Of a DNA stretch of 64,000 bases, positions 17,473 through 29,722 are shown piece by piece. Numbering within the stretch: the first letter of the stretch is position 1; the number at the start of each line of letters is the position of its first letter. The notes beneath the pieces were generated by a model. That model made no database searches, was not told the DNA's origin, and saw only the letters and a list, made by a program, of their open reading frames with translations. The stretch lies in assembly GCA_024235835.1 (NCBI GenBank), contig JACKLQ010000001.1, positions 434,001 to 498,000 of the forward strand, read 5' to 3'. The stretch is from Thiobacillus sp. (GTDB lineage Bacteria; Pseudomonadota; Gammaproteobacteria; Burkholderiales; Thiobacillaceae). The translations under genes were made by a program, and so were the position numbers.

Positions 17473-18183
17473 ATGGCAACCAAGGGCATACGCATCGAAG
17501 GGCTGCGCAAGCGCTACGGCAGTGGCGACACGGCGGTGGATGCGCTCAAGGGCGTGGACATGCACGTGGAGCCGGGCGAGGTGGTGGGCCTGATCGGGCC
17601 GTCCGGCTCGGGCAAGAGCACGCTGCTGAAGTCCCTGGGCGCGGTGATCGACCCCAGCGCCGGGCGCATGACGCTGGGCGACGAGGTGATCTACGACGAG
17701 GGCTGGAAGGTGCCCGACCTGCGCGCCCTGCGCCGCGACAAGATCGGTTTCGTGTTCCAGGCGCCCTATCTCATCCCCTTCCTCGACGTCACCGACAACG
17801 TCGCCCTGCCGCCCATGCTGGCCGGCGTGGCCAACGCCGAGGCGCGCAAGCGGGCGCTGGACCTGCTCACCGCGCTGGACGTGCAACATCGCGCCCAGGC
17901 CATGCCCTCCCAGCTCTCCGGCGGCGAACAGCAGCGCGTCGCCATCGCCCGCGGCCTGGTGAACCGCCCGCCGGTGATTCTTGCCGACGAGCCCACCGCC
18001 CCGCTCGATTCCCAGCGCGCCATGGCGGTGATCCGCATCCTCAACGACATGGCCAGGAAGTATGAGACCGCCATCATCGTCGTCACCCACGACGAGAAGA
18101 TCATCCCCACCTTCAAGCGCATCTATCACATCCGCGACGGTGTGACCCACGAGGAAGCGGGCGAAGGGCGGGGCTTCGAATGA
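17473..18183 (+). CDS. ABC exporter ATPase subunit (DevA/MacB-NBD type)
   Basis: 236 aa, a single nucleotide-binding domain. Walker A is 'GPSGSGKSTLLKSLG' (about residue 41), the Q-loop lies in 'FVFQAPYLIPFL', the signature is 'LSGGEQQRVAIARG', and Walker B is 'VILADEPTAPLDSQ' followed by the H-loop 'VVTHDEKI'. This is the LolD/MacB subfamily that powers FtsX-type permeases. The 80-base gap before it holds two hairpins, unlike the tight overlaps elsewhere in the operon. Confidence 0.94.
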   Translation: MATKGIRIEGLRKRYGSGDTAVDALKGVDMHVEPGEVVGLIGPSGSGKSTLLKSLGAVIDPSAGRMTLGDEVIYDEGWKVPDLRALRRDKIGFVFQAPYLIPFLDVTDNVALPPMLAGVANAEARKRALDLLTALDVQHRAQAMPSQLSGGEQQRVAIARGLVNRPPVILADEPTAPLDSQRAMAVIRILNDMARKYETAIIVVTHDEKIIPTFKRIYHIRDGVTHEEAGEGRGFE

Positions 18184-18203
18184 ACGCCGGAGGAACCACG
18201 CCC

Positions 18204-19628
18204 ATGAAATATGCCCTGCTGACGCTGGTGCTGGCACTGGCGGGTTGCACCGCCGGGCCGGATTTCAAACGCCCGTCCGCGCCGGAGGTGGCGGGCTACA
18301 CGGCGACGCCGGTCGCCGTCCGGACCGAATCCGCCGCCGTGCGCCTGGGCGAGGCCCAGCGCCTGATCGATGGCATGGTGGTCGATACCCGATGGTGGCG
18401 CAACCTGAATTCGCCAAAGCTCGATGCGCTGATCGAATCCGCGCTCACGGCCAGCCCCTCCCTAGCCGCCGCCGAAGCCACACTGCGCCAGGCCCGGGAG
18501 ATCCAGGCCACGCGGGCCGGATCGACGCTGTACCCGCAAGTTGACGCGGGGCTAGGCGCCCAGCGCCAGCGCATGAGTCCAAGCGCCCAGGGCCTCGTCG
18601 GCGAAGCGCGCGAATACAGCCTGTACAACGCCAGCGTCGGCGTGCAGTACAACCTGGACCTCGCCGGCGGCAACCGCCGCGCCCTGGAGGCTCTCGCCGC
18701 CCGCGCCGACTTCCGGCGCTTCGAGCTGGACGCCGCGCGCCTGACCCTGGCCGGCAACATCGCTACCGCCACCATCACCCGGGCCAGGATCGCCGAGCAG
18801 ATCGAGGCCACGGCCGCCATCCTGAAGGCTCAGGAGGAACAACTACACCTCGCCCGCGAGCGGACACGCCTGGGCCAGGCGGCACCGGACGAGGCCCTGG
18901 CCCTGCAGACCCAGGCGGAGCAGACACGGGCGCAACTACCCACGCTGCGCAAGCAGATGCAGCAGACCGAGCATCTGCTCGCCGTGCTCGCCGGCCGTGC
19001 GCCGGGTGCGGGCGGCCTGCCGGAATTCACCCTGGCCGACTTCTCCCTGCCGGCCGAACTGCCCCTCGTCGTGCCTTCCGAACTGGTCCGCCGCCGCCCC
19101 GACATCCAGGCCTCCGAGGCTTTGCTGCGCGCGGCCAATGCCGACTACGGCGTGGCCGTGTCCAGGCTCTATCCCCAGCTCAACCTGAGCGCCAACCTGG
19201 GCAGCCAGGCCTTGACCAGCGGCGCCCTGTTCGGCGGCGGCTCGGCGGTGTGGAGCCTGGTCGGGCAACTCACCCAGCCGTTGTTCGATCCGGGGCTGCC
19301 CGCGGAGAAGCGCGCGGCCCTCGCCGCCTTCGATGCCGCCGCCGCCAACTACCAGGGCGTGGTGCTGGAGGCGCTGCGGGATGTGGCCGATGCGCTGCGC
19401 GCCGTGGAAAACGACGCCCAGACGCTGGCCGCGCTGGCCGCCGCCGATGCCGCCGCGCACGATGCCCTCCGGTCGATGCAGCGGCAATACCAGTTCGGCG
19501 CGGCCAGCTACCTGCAACTGCTCGTCGCCCAGCAGCAGGCCCGGCAGACCCGTATCGGCCTGGCCGCCGCCCAGGCGCAGCGGCTGGCCGACAGCGTGGC
19601 CTTGTATCAAGCGATAGGAGCTACATGA
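18204..19628 (+). CDS. NodT-family outer-membrane efflux lipoprotein
   Basis: 474 aa from ATG 18204, which has GGAGGA nine bases upstream; an in-frame ATG at 18180 lacks this and sits inside the ATPase stop. Residues 1-18 form a lipoprotein signal with lipobox 'LALAGC', so the mature protein is acylated at Cys. Two OEP (TolC-like) repeats follow, with the RND-type phrase 'VPSELVRRRPDIQASEALLRAANA' in the middle. It supplies the outer-membrane tunnel of the pump encoded by the three preceding genes, completing a tripartite exporter. Confidence 0.92.
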   Translation: MKYALLTLVLALAGCTAGPDFKRPSAPEVAGYTATPVAVRTESAAVRLGEAQRLIDGMVVDTRWWRNLNSPKLDALIESALTASPSLAAAEATLRQAREIQATRAGSTLYPQVDAGLGAQRQRMSPSAQGLVGEAREYSLYNASVGVQYNLDLAGGNRRALEALAARADFRRFELDAARLTLAGNIATATITRARIAEQIEATAAILKAQEEQLHLARERTRLGQAAPDEALALQTQAEQTRAQLPTLRKQMQQTEHLLAVLAGRAPGAGGLPEFTLADFSLPAELPLVVPSELVRRRPDIQASEALLRAANADYGVAVSRLYPQLNLSANLGSQALTSGALFGGGSAVWSLVGQLTQPLFDPGLPAEKRAALAAFDAAAANYQGVVLEALRDVADALRAVENDAQTLAALAAADAAAHDALRSMQRQYQFGAASYLQLLVAQQQARQTRIGLAAAQAQRLADSVALYQAIGAT

Positions 19629-19766
19629 CCTGCCATTGAATACGTACTGGCTCAACTGGCAACAGTGGTAATGCAGATATCCTTCTGGCAGGTGGCGGCG
19701 TTGAAGTGGCCACTCAATCGGGTACTTTGCGGAACCGGTAAGGATAGATCCAGGTTCATTGCTGAC

Positions 19767-20663
19767 TTACCTGAGTCCGGTTTTCAGCACGTAGGTCAGC
19801 CCTCCCAGACTGCCCAGCATCAACACCAGAAACAGCCGGGCCAGCCAGGCGTAGCGCGTGCCCATGGTGTCCGGTGAAAGATTGCTGATGAGGTAGGGCC
19901 TGCCGTCTGAGGGCCTGGACAGGGTATGTCGGGTGGCCTGGGCCCGCACTTCAGCGTGCTGCCGGGCAATCTCCCGGCGGGCGGCCAATCTGGCCAGCAT
20001 CCATTCCTTGGGGCTGATTTCGCCGTCCCCGTCCAGGTCGAAGCGGCGATGGAGTTCCTCCCTGTCCGTCTTCCACTCCGCCAGCAACTCCCCCTCTTCC
20101 CGCCGAGCGTTCAGCACCAGGTCGCTGGCGTTGACGCTGCGGAACCCTCCGAGCGCGTAAAGTCGGTCGCCCTTGAGCAGGACTTCCTCGGTGTGGCGCC
20201 ATTCGCCGTCGTTGCGGGTCTCCTTGTGGGTGGTCTGGACGTGGGCGCCGGCGGGCTCGATGGTGCATCTTCCCGACGTGTCCTCCAGGTCGAAGGGCGC
20301 CAGGCTCTCGCCACTTTCCACCTGTTCCCAGCGCTCGTCGGTGCGCCGTTCGGTCTTGAAACGGTACCAGAGGCAGGGAAGCTGGCTGAAGGGGGTCATC
20401 AACTGCTGGCCCTGGTGGGGCTGTCCATGGCCGTGGAGTTCCACATAGCCCTGGGCAGCGGAGGCCACCCGGGAGGTGGGTGTGTCGTGGATGGCACGCA
20501 CGATGCGCAGGGCGGCCAACCAGCCTCCCAGGTTGATGACGGCCAGGGTCAGGAGGATAGCCTTCCATGCGGTTGGCACGCCCAGGTGGAAGGCCAGGCC
20601 CACCAGGGTGGCCTGGACAAAGATGAGGAACGAAAAGAACCGGCCGTGCCAGGCCCGGAACAT
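19767..20663 (-). CDS. GIDE-like membrane protein with an EF-hand
   Basis: 298 aa. Two N-terminal membrane helices (residues about 10-52) and one near the C-terminus ('LARLFLVLMLGSLGGLTYVL') flank a soluble region. 'VELHGHGQPH...LPCLWYRFKTERR' and 'DTSGRCTIEPAGAHV' fit the GIDE fold related to the MULAN E3-ligase beta domain. 'DLDGDGEISPKEW' (near residue 213) is a full EF-hand calcium loop. GIDE-type genes are often next to lemA, as here (seven-base gap). There is no RING domain, so ligase activity is not implied. Confidence 0.72.
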   Translation of the reverse strand: MFRAWHGRFFSFLIFVQATLVGLAFHLGVPTAWKAILLTLAVINLGGWLAALRIVRAIHDTPTSRVASAAQGYVELHGHGQPHQGQQLMTPFSQLPCLWYRFKTERRTDERWEQVESGESLAPFDLEDTSGRCTIEPAGAHVQTTHKETRNDGEWRHTEEVLLKGDRLYALGGFRSVNASDLVLNARREEGELLAEWKTDREELHRRFDLDGDGEISPKEWMLARLAARREIARQHAEVRAQATRHTLSRPSDGRPYLISNLSPDTMGTRYAWLARLFLVLMLGSLGGLTYVLKTGLR

Positions 20664-20670
20664 CAGCCGC

Positions 20671-21240
20671 TCAGCCGAAGAGTTTCTTGATGTCCACGTC
20701 CTTCAGGTCGTCCGCCTTGAAGGTCAGCAGGGGCCGGGGACCGAAGCTGAACAGCCTGGCGACGAAATTGTCCGGGAACTGTTCGATGCGGACGTTATTG
20801 ATGTTGACGCTCTCGTTATAGAACTCGCGCCGGTCGGCGATGCCCTCTTCCAGGCTTGTGACGCGCTGCATGAGCTGGGCGAACTGCTCGTTGGCGCGCA
20901 GTTCCGGGTAGGCCTCCATCACGGCGAAAATCTGGCCCAGCCCCACCCGCAGGGCGCTCTCCGCCACGCCCAGGGCGGGGATGTCCTGGGCCTGGCTGGC
21001 GGACTGGACCTGGGCCCGGGCTTCGGTGACCTGCCGCAGGGTGTCCTGTTCGAACTGCTTGTATTGCCTGCAGGCCTCCACCAGCTTTGGCAGTTCGTCG
21101 TGGCGCTGCTTGAGCAGCACGTCGATGTTTGACCAGGCCTTGGAAACGTTGTGCTTGATCTGCACCAGGCTGTTGTAGACGAAGATGGCGTAGACCAGCA
21201 CGATGACCACAAGGGCCCAAAAGATGATGGCGCCAGACAT
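20671..21240 (-). CDS. LemA family protein
   Basis: 189 aa from the ATG at 21240, which gives the typical short N-terminus, one membrane helix ('IIFWALVVIVLVYAIFVYN') and the LemA phrase 'NSLVQIKHNVSKAWSNIDVLLKQR', followed by a long helical bundle. The frame extends to 21342, but that part is encoded by an intergenic palindromic repeat. LemA proteins are membrane-anchored helical scaffolds of unknown biochemical role. It is in tandem with the GIDE gene and probably forms an operon with it. Confidence 0.9.
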   Translation of the reverse strand: MSGAIIFWALVVIVLVYAIFVYNSLVQIKHNVSKAWSNIDVLLKQRHDELPKLVEACRQYKQFEQDTLRQVTEARAQVQSASQAQDIPALGVAESALRVGLGQIFAVMEAYPELRANEQFAQLMQRVTSLEEGIADRREFYNESVNINNVRIEQFPDNFVARLFSFGPRPLLTFKADDLKDVDIKKLFG

Positions 21241-21274
21241 GGGCAAGCTCCTCCGCGAAACGCCTGAATTATCC

Positions 21275-21345
21275 GTAGGTTGGGCTAAAGCAGGAAGCCC
21301 AACAAAACCTGGAATGTTGGACTTCGCCTTGCTCAGCCCCACCTA
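21275..21345. repeat. imperfect palindromic repeat of the GTAGGTTGGG...GCCCAACA type
   Basis: The left arm (21275-21304, GTAGGTTGGGCT...AGCCCAACA) pairs imperfectly with the right arm (21315-21345, TGTTGGACTTCG...AGCCCCACCTA). Each arm also contains its own short inversion (TTGGGCT/AGCCCAA). It fills the space between gyrA and lemA. This sequence type is a common dispersed intergenic repeat in proteobacteria; both arms here have diverged. Confidence 0.7.
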
Positions 21346-21363
21346 AACCCCAACTACGACAAC

Positions 21364-23934
<2,571 letters not shown>

Positions 23935-24054
23935 TGCGGAATAAGCCTTGTTATGTGGATGGAAAAAATTTGCGGGATATTAACATGCCGACCGGCCTCC
24001 CCCGACCCTGAAAACCATTAGCATTCCGGATGTTATCCACAGCCTGCCGCCGCC

Positions 24055-25389
24055 ATGTCCGTGCCTGAACACGCGTTGTCCTGCGATCTGCGCCTCGATC
24101 CGGAGTGGATCGTTCCCGTGGAACCCGCAGGTGTGGTGTTGCACCGTCACAGCCTGCTGGTGAAGAACGGCCATATCGCCGCCCTCCTGCCCCATGCAGA
24201 AGCGGACGCCTGGACCGCCACCCAGAGGAAGTCCCTGCCCGGACAAGTCCTTGTTCCCGGCCTGGTCAACCTGCACACCCATGCAGCCATGACCCTGCTG
24301 CGGGGCTTCGCGGATGACGTGCCCCTCATGGCCTGGCTCCAGGACTATATCTGGCCGGCGGAGGGCCGCTGGATGTCGCCCGAATTCGTGCGGGACGGCA
24401 CCCACCTGGCCAGCCTGGAGATGCTGCGGAATGGCATCACCTGCTTCAACGACATGTACTTTTTCCCCGAGATCACCCTGGAAGCGGCCGTGGGAGCCCA
24501 TCAGCGAGTGGTCGCCGGCCTGATCGTCATCGATTTCCCGACCCCTTATGCCGCCGATCCGGACGGCTACCTGCACAAGGGCATCGAGGCAAGGGATGCC
24601 TGGAAGGATGAGCCCCTGGCCCACTTCTGCCTGGCCCCTCACGCGCCCTACTCCACCAGTGACAGGACCCTTGAAAAGGTGGCCACCTATGCCGCCCAGC
24701 TGGACCTGCCCATCCACATGCACGTGCACGAGACCCGGGACGAGATCACCCGGGGGTTGGCCAGCCACCAACTGCGCCCCCTGGCCCGGCTGCGCAACCT
24801 GGGTCTGCTGGGGCCCAGTTTCATCAGCGTCCACGCCGTGCACCTGTCGGAAGGAGAAATCGACCTGCTGGCGGAGCATGGTTGTCACGTGGCCCACTGC
24901 CCCTCCTCCAACCTGAAACTGGCCAGCGGCCTGGCCCCTGTTGCTCAATTAGTAGGCAAGGGCATCAATGTGGGGATCGGCACGGACAGCGCCGCCAGCA
25001 ACAACCGCCTGGACCTGTGGGAGGAGATGCGCCTCACGGCCCTGCTGGCCAAGGGGGTGTCCGGCGATCCGGCCGCCGTCCCAGCCCATGCCGCCCTGGA
25101 GATGGCCACCCTGGCCGGGGCAAAGGCCCTGGGACTGGATGGATTCATCGGCTCCCTGGTGCCGGGCAAGCAGGCAGACCTGGTGGCCGTGGACCTTTCA
25201 GGCCCTGAGACCCAGCCCTGCTACGGCCCCGTTTCCCATCTGGTCTACGGCGCCGACCGTCGCTCCGTGCGCCATGTATGGATATCAGGCAAGACCGTGG
25301 TGGAAGACGGCGAATGCCTGACCCTGGACAAGGCGGAGGTGCTGCACCGGGCCCGGGCCTGGCGGGAGAAGATCGGCCACCGGGCCTAA
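24055..25389 (+). CDS. mtaD: TRZ/ATZ amidohydrolase, probable 5-methylthioadenosine/S-adenosylhomocysteine deaminase
   Basis: A cytoplasmic metal-dependent deaminase of the amidohydrolase superfamily. 444 aa. The metal ligands are visible as 'LHTHAAMTLLRGFADD' (HxH, about residue 80), 'HMHVHETRDE' (about 222), 'SVHAVHLSE' and 'GTDSAASNN' (Asp, about 310). These features, including the 'DLxLW' region ('NRLDLWEEMR'), match the MtaD/SsnA-like group. The substrate is inferred from family resemblance only. The stop codon overlaps that of the convergent nhaA. Confidence 0.83.
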   Translation: MSVPEHALSCDLRLDPEWIVPVEPAGVVLHRHSLLVKNGHIAALLPHAEADAWTATQRKSLPGQVLVPGLVNLHTHAAMTLLRGFADDVPLMAWLQDYIWPAEGRWMSPEFVRDGTHLASLEMLRNGITCFNDMYFFPEITLEAAVGAHQRVVAGLIVIDFPTPYAADPDGYLHKGIEARDAWKDEPLAHFCLAPHAPYSTSDRTLEKVATYAAQLDLPIHMHVHETRDEITRGLASHQLRPLARLRNLGLLGPSFISVHAVHLSEGEIDLLAEHGCHVAHCPSSNLKLASGLAPVAQLVGKGINVGIGTDSAASNNRLDLWEEMRLTALLAKGVSGDPAAVPAHAALEMATLAGAKALGLDGFIGSLVPGKQADLVAVDLSGPETQPCYGPVSHLVYGADRRSVRHVWISGKTVVEDGECLTLDKAEVLHRARAWREKIGHRA

Positions 25390-26753
25390 GTGGCTTTCCT
25401 TGTTGTGAAATAGATCCAGGCCAGGCCAGCCACCCCTGACAACAGGGAGGCTGCCAGGATGCCCGTCTTGGCCATGAGCAGGAATTCAGGCTGGTGGGCA
25501 AAGCCCAGTTCGGCGATGAAGATGGACATGGTGAAGCCGATGCCCCCCAGCAGGCCCACCCCGGCCACCTGGCTGAAGCGAGTGCCTGCCGGCAGCTGGG
25601 CGATGCCCGCTTTCAGGGCCAGCCAACTGGCCCCGGTGATACCGATGAACTTGCCCAGCACCAGCCCGGCCAGCACCCCCAGGGTGACAGGGTGGCCCAG
25701 GGTCTGTCCCATCTGGCCGAAGTCGATGGGGATGCCCGCATTGAACAGGGCGAACACCGGGATCACCAGGAAGGCCACGGGCAGGTGCCAGATGTGTTCC
25801 GCCCGCTGCAAGGGGGTTTCCACCTGGTGCACGCCGTTTTCCAGGGTCTGCACCACGGCCCGGAGCTTGTCGTTGGTCATGATGTTCTGGCCGGGCACGT
25901 AACTGGCCTCGAAGCGGTCCACCAATTCCCGCACGTGCTGGCTGAAGCGGGCAGGGTCGTACTTGGGCCGGGCCGGCACGATGAAGGCCGTGATCACCCC
26001 GGCCAGGGTGGCGTGCAGTCCGGATTTCAACAGGGCCAGCCAGAGCACCGCCCCCAGCAGGTAATAGGGCAGCAGGCGACGGATACCTCCCATGTTCATG
26101 GCCACCAGCAGGAAGATCAGGCCGCCTGCCACACCCAGGGCGGCCATGTTGATGGATTCCGTGTAGAACAGGGCGATCACCAGCACCGCCCCCAGGTCGT
26201 CCACGATGGCCAGGGCCACCAGGAAAGTGATGAGCCCCTTGTGTACCCGCCCGGCCATGAGGGCCAGGGCGCCGATGGCGAAGGCGATGTCCGTGGCCAT
26301 CGGGATGCCCCAGCCCCGGGCTGCATCGCCGCCGGGGTTGATGACGTAGAAGAGCAGCGCGGGCACCACCATGCCGCCGATGGCGGCGGCGATGGGCAGG
26401 GCCGACTGGCGGGGTTCCGCAAGTTCCCCCACCAGCATCTCCCGCTTCAGTTCCAGGCCCACGACAAAGAAGAACAGGGCCATCAGACCGTCGTTCACCC
26501 AGTGGTGCAGGGTCTTGGACAGGGCCCAGGGACCGATGCTGAGGGCGATCTGTGCATGGGCCACGTCGTGATAGAAATGGGCCATCGCGCTGTTGGCCAG
26601 GATCAGGGCCACCAAGGCCGTGGCCATGAGCAGCATGCCCGACGTGGTCTGCCGGTGGACGAATTCCTCGAAGGGGGTCAGCACCCGGTCGAAGGCCCGC
26701 TCCCAGGGGGCGGTGTAGACCCCGGCTTGCTCTTCATGTTCTTGCTTCTTCAT
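25386..26753 (-). CDS. nhaA: Na+/H+ antiporter NhaA
   Basis: An inner-membrane antiporter that exports Na+ in exchange for H+. 455 aa, about 12 helices. The paired Asp of the ion site is in 'LVALAIVDDLGAVLVIALFY', and 'GLELKREMLVGEL' and 'PMATDIAFAIGALALM' are typical NhaA blocks. The C-terminal part has an extended loop around residues 280-330 (between 'IVPARPK' and 'HIWHLPVAF') that is longer than in E. coli NhaA but usual in many other bacteria. The pseudouridine synthase gene ends one base upstream of its start. Confidence 0.95.
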   Translation of the reverse strand: MKKQEHEEQAGVYTAPWERAFDRVLTPFEEFVHRQTTSGMLLMATALVALILANSAMAHFYHDVAHAQIALSIGPWALSKTLHHWVNDGLMALFFFVVGLELKREMLVGELAEPRQSALPIAAAIGGMVVPALLFYVINPGGDAARGWGIPMATDIAFAIGALALMAGRVHKGLITFLVALAIVDDLGAVLVIALFYTESINMAALGVAGGLIFLLVAMNMGGIRRLLPYYLLGAVLWLALLKSGLHATLAGVITAFIVPARPKYDPARFSQHVRELVDRFEASYVPGQNIMTNDKLRAVVQTLENGVHQVETPLQRAEHIWHLPVAFLVIPVFALFNAGIPIDFGQMGQTLGHPVTLGVLAGLVLGKFIGITGASWLALKAGIAQLPAGTRFSQVAGVGLLGGIGFTMSIFIAELGFAHQPEFLLMAKTGILAASLLSGVAGLAWIYFTTRKAT

Positions 26754-26754
26754 C

Positions 26755-27396
26755 TCATCCTTTCTGCTTGCCTCTTGTGCGCCAGGTGCCTGAGGCTGGC
26801 TTGCCGCCCATGGGACGCCTGCCTCGTTCTGCAGTGGCGGGGGGTTGGGGCGAAGGCACTTCCAAAACCCGCCATTGACCCGGCGCCAGATTGTCCACGG
26901 ACCATTCGCCGATTCGCCAGCGTACCAGCCGCAGGGTGGGCAGGCCCACCTTGGCGGTCATGCGGCGCACCTGCCGGTTCTTGCCTTCCACCAGGACGAT
27001 CTCCAGCCACGCGGTGGGAATGGCCTTGCGAAAGCGGATGGGTGGGTCCCGGGGCCAAAGCCCCACCGGCTCTGGGATTTCCCGGGCCTGGGCGGGCTGG
27101 GTGATGAAATCCCCCAGGTCCACGCCCCGACGCAGTTGATCCAGGGCCTGCTCCCCGGGTTCCCCCTCCACCTGGGCCCAATAACTCTTGGGCTGCTTGT
27201 GGCGGGGATGGGCCAGGCGGTGCTGGAGGGCGCCGTCGTCAGTTAAAATCAGCAGACCCTCGCTGTCCGCATCCAGCCGACCGGCCGCGTATACCCCAGG
27301 CAAAGGGATGTAATCCTTCAAGCTGGGGTGGCCCGCCTCAGATGTGAACTGGCTCAGCACCCCATAGGGCTTGTTGAACAGGATGATGCGGGCCAT
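26755..27396 (-). CDS. rluE: 23S rRNA pseudouridine synthase, RluE family
   Basis: 213 aa. It isomerises uridine to pseudouridine in 23S rRNA. The catalytic Asp is in 'GRLDADSEGLLILTDDG' (about residue 40). Other family blocks are 'NKPYGVLSQF' at the start and 'IVLVEGKNRQVRRMTAKVG'. It has no S4 domain, which fits RluE rather than RluB/F. The C-terminal 25 residues are basic and low complexity. It is likely co-transcribed with nhaA (spacing one base) and divergent from icd (43 bases). Confidence 0.9.
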   Translation of the reverse strand: MARIILFNKPYGVLSQFTSEAGHPSLKDYIPLPGVYAAGRLDADSEGLLILTDDGALQHRLAHPRHKQPKSYWAQVEGEPGEQALDQLRRGVDLGDFITQPAQAREIPEPVGLWPRDPPIRFRKAIPTAWLEIVLVEGKNRQVRRMTAKVGLPTLRLVRWRIGEWSVDNLAPGQWRVLEVPSPQPPATAERGRRPMGGKPASGTWRTRGKQKG

Positions 27397-27439
27397 CGCT
27401 TACTTATTGAGTACGTATTCTTTTATGTCAGGAGTCATT

Positions 27440-28661
<1,222 letters not shown>

Positions 28662-28681
<20 letters not shown>

Positions 28682-28853
28682 AATCCGCTTTTTCCGGGGG
28701 TGATTCGCTCACCCCCATGCGGTGGAGTAGTTCCAGAAGTTCATCGGCGATGGGGCCCAATTCTTCCTTCTGTCTCTCAAGACCTAGTAGTAATTGGGCA
28801 ACTTCTCCTGGCGAATGACCTTCGCCGGGCCGTGCTCTTTGAGGGGAGTTCAT
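28662..28853 (-). CDS. possible small protein, 63 aa
   Basis: The stretch 28682-29020 has no obvious gene except this short minus-strand frame. It encodes a Gln/Glu/Leu-rich helix ('EVAQLLLGLERQKEELGPIADELLELLHRMG') with a GGAG about ten bases before the ATG. Its last codons overlap the icd 3' end. The amphipathic pattern argues mildly for a real protein; I recognise no relatives. Confidence 0.3.
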
Positions 28854-28912
28854 TCTTAAGCCACTCCAGCACCAACGCCTTGTTTGACGTATAGCACAGG
28901 GGCCGAAGTATG

Positions 28913-28935
28913 AAAGCCTGATTGCAGGCTTTTTT
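28913..28935 (+). terminator. Rho-independent terminator
   Basis: AAAGCCTG-ATTG-CAGGCTTT followed by a short T run: an 8-bp perfect stem with a plus-strand U-tract. It is 230 bases past the icd stop and is the first good terminator downstream of icd. Confidence 0.7.
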
Positions 28936-28955
28936 AGGAGGACTTCCGGGGAGAA

Positions 28956-28976
28956 GCAGGCGGGATCTCCGCCTGC
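28956..28976 (-). terminator. stem-loop downstream of the cold-shock gene, possible terminator
   Basis: GCAGGCGG-GATCT-CCGCCTGC forms a perfect 8-bp GC-rich stem 45 bases past the csp stop. The U-tract on the minus strand is weak (TTCTCC), so termination is likely but not certain. Confidence 0.5.
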
Positions 28977-29020
28977 AGGGGTGTCACGATGACCTTCGTC
29001 AGAATGACCGATGGCTCCGC

Positions 29021-29224
29021 TTACATCGGTTGGATGTTGGCTGCCTGTTTGCCCTTGGGACCGTCCACCACGTCGAACGTAACGCGCTGGTTCTCTTTCA
29101 GGGTTTTGAAGCCTTTTCCCTGGATCGCGGAAAAATGGGCGAAGAGATCATCGCCACCGCCATCAGGGGTAATGAAACCAAAGCCTTTAGAGTCGTTAAA
29201 CCATTTCACAGTGCCGGTGGCCAT
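29021..29224 (-). CDS. cold-shock protein, CspA family
   Basis: 67 aa, a single OB-fold RNA chaperone. RNP1 'KGFGFITPDG' and RNP2-like 'DLFAHFSAI' are both intact, and it starts with the usual 'MATGTVKWFN'. It binds single-stranded RNA and DNA to melt secondary structure. It is divergent from clpS. Confidence 0.96.
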   Translation of the reverse strand: MATGTVKWFNDSKGFGFITPDGGGDDLFAHFSAIQGKGFKTLKENQRVTFDVVDGPKGKQAANIQPM

Positions 29225-29410
29225 TGCAACTACTCCTCCAATAAACGAGTTGACCGTTCAGCCGGACCAGTACTTCAGAACCAAGGCCAAACGGCGGCTT
29301 TTTACTCGGCCTTTCCCCATAACGTCAATCACCTTGAACAGTGACTTGAAAAAAAAGTTCAGGGCTCCACAATCCCTTTTGTCCCAGTCATCCTCGAACC
29401 CCAATAAGAC
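29225..29410. promoter_or_regulatory. divergent csp/clpS intergenic region
   Basis: 186 bases between two divergent genes. The csp side has GGAG about eight bases before its ATG; a cold-shock-type long 5' leader could fit here but I cannot fix its start. The clpS side is AT-rich near 29341-29370. No clear operator is seen. Confidence 0.35.
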
Positions 29411-29722
29411 ATGGCTGTTCGCCAAAAAGAAGAATCGGAATTCGCGACGGAACTCATCCCCGCGGATCCTCCTCCTTTGTTTAAAGTTTTGCTGCTGAAT
29501 GACGATTACACGCCCATGGAGTTCGTGGTGAAGGTGCTGGAGCAATTTTTTTTCATGGACCGCGAACAAGCCACCCTGGTCATGCTCAAAGTGCATAATG
29601 AAGGCGTTGGTGTGGCTGGGGTGTTCCCCAGGGATGTGGCTGAATCCAAGGTTCACCAGGTGACGGGGTATTCCCGAAGTCATCAGCACCCGCTGCAGTG
29701 CGTTATGGAGGAAGATCGATGA
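29411..29722 (+). CDS. clpS: ATP-dependent Clp protease adaptor ClpS
   Basis: 103 aa. ClpS delivers N-degron substrates to ClpA. The binding pocket residues are in 'KVLLLNDDYTPMEFVVKVL' (the NDD...TPMEFV core), with the His in 'KVHNEGVGVAGVF'. The N-terminal 20 residues are the flexible extension that contacts ClpA. Its stop overlaps the clpA start (ATGA), so the two are coupled. Confidence 0.97.
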   Translation: MAVRQKEESEFATELIPADPPPLFKVLLLNDDYTPMEFVVKVLEQFFFMDREQATLVMLKVHNEGVGVAGVFPRDVAESKVHQVTGYSRSHQHPLQCVMEEDR

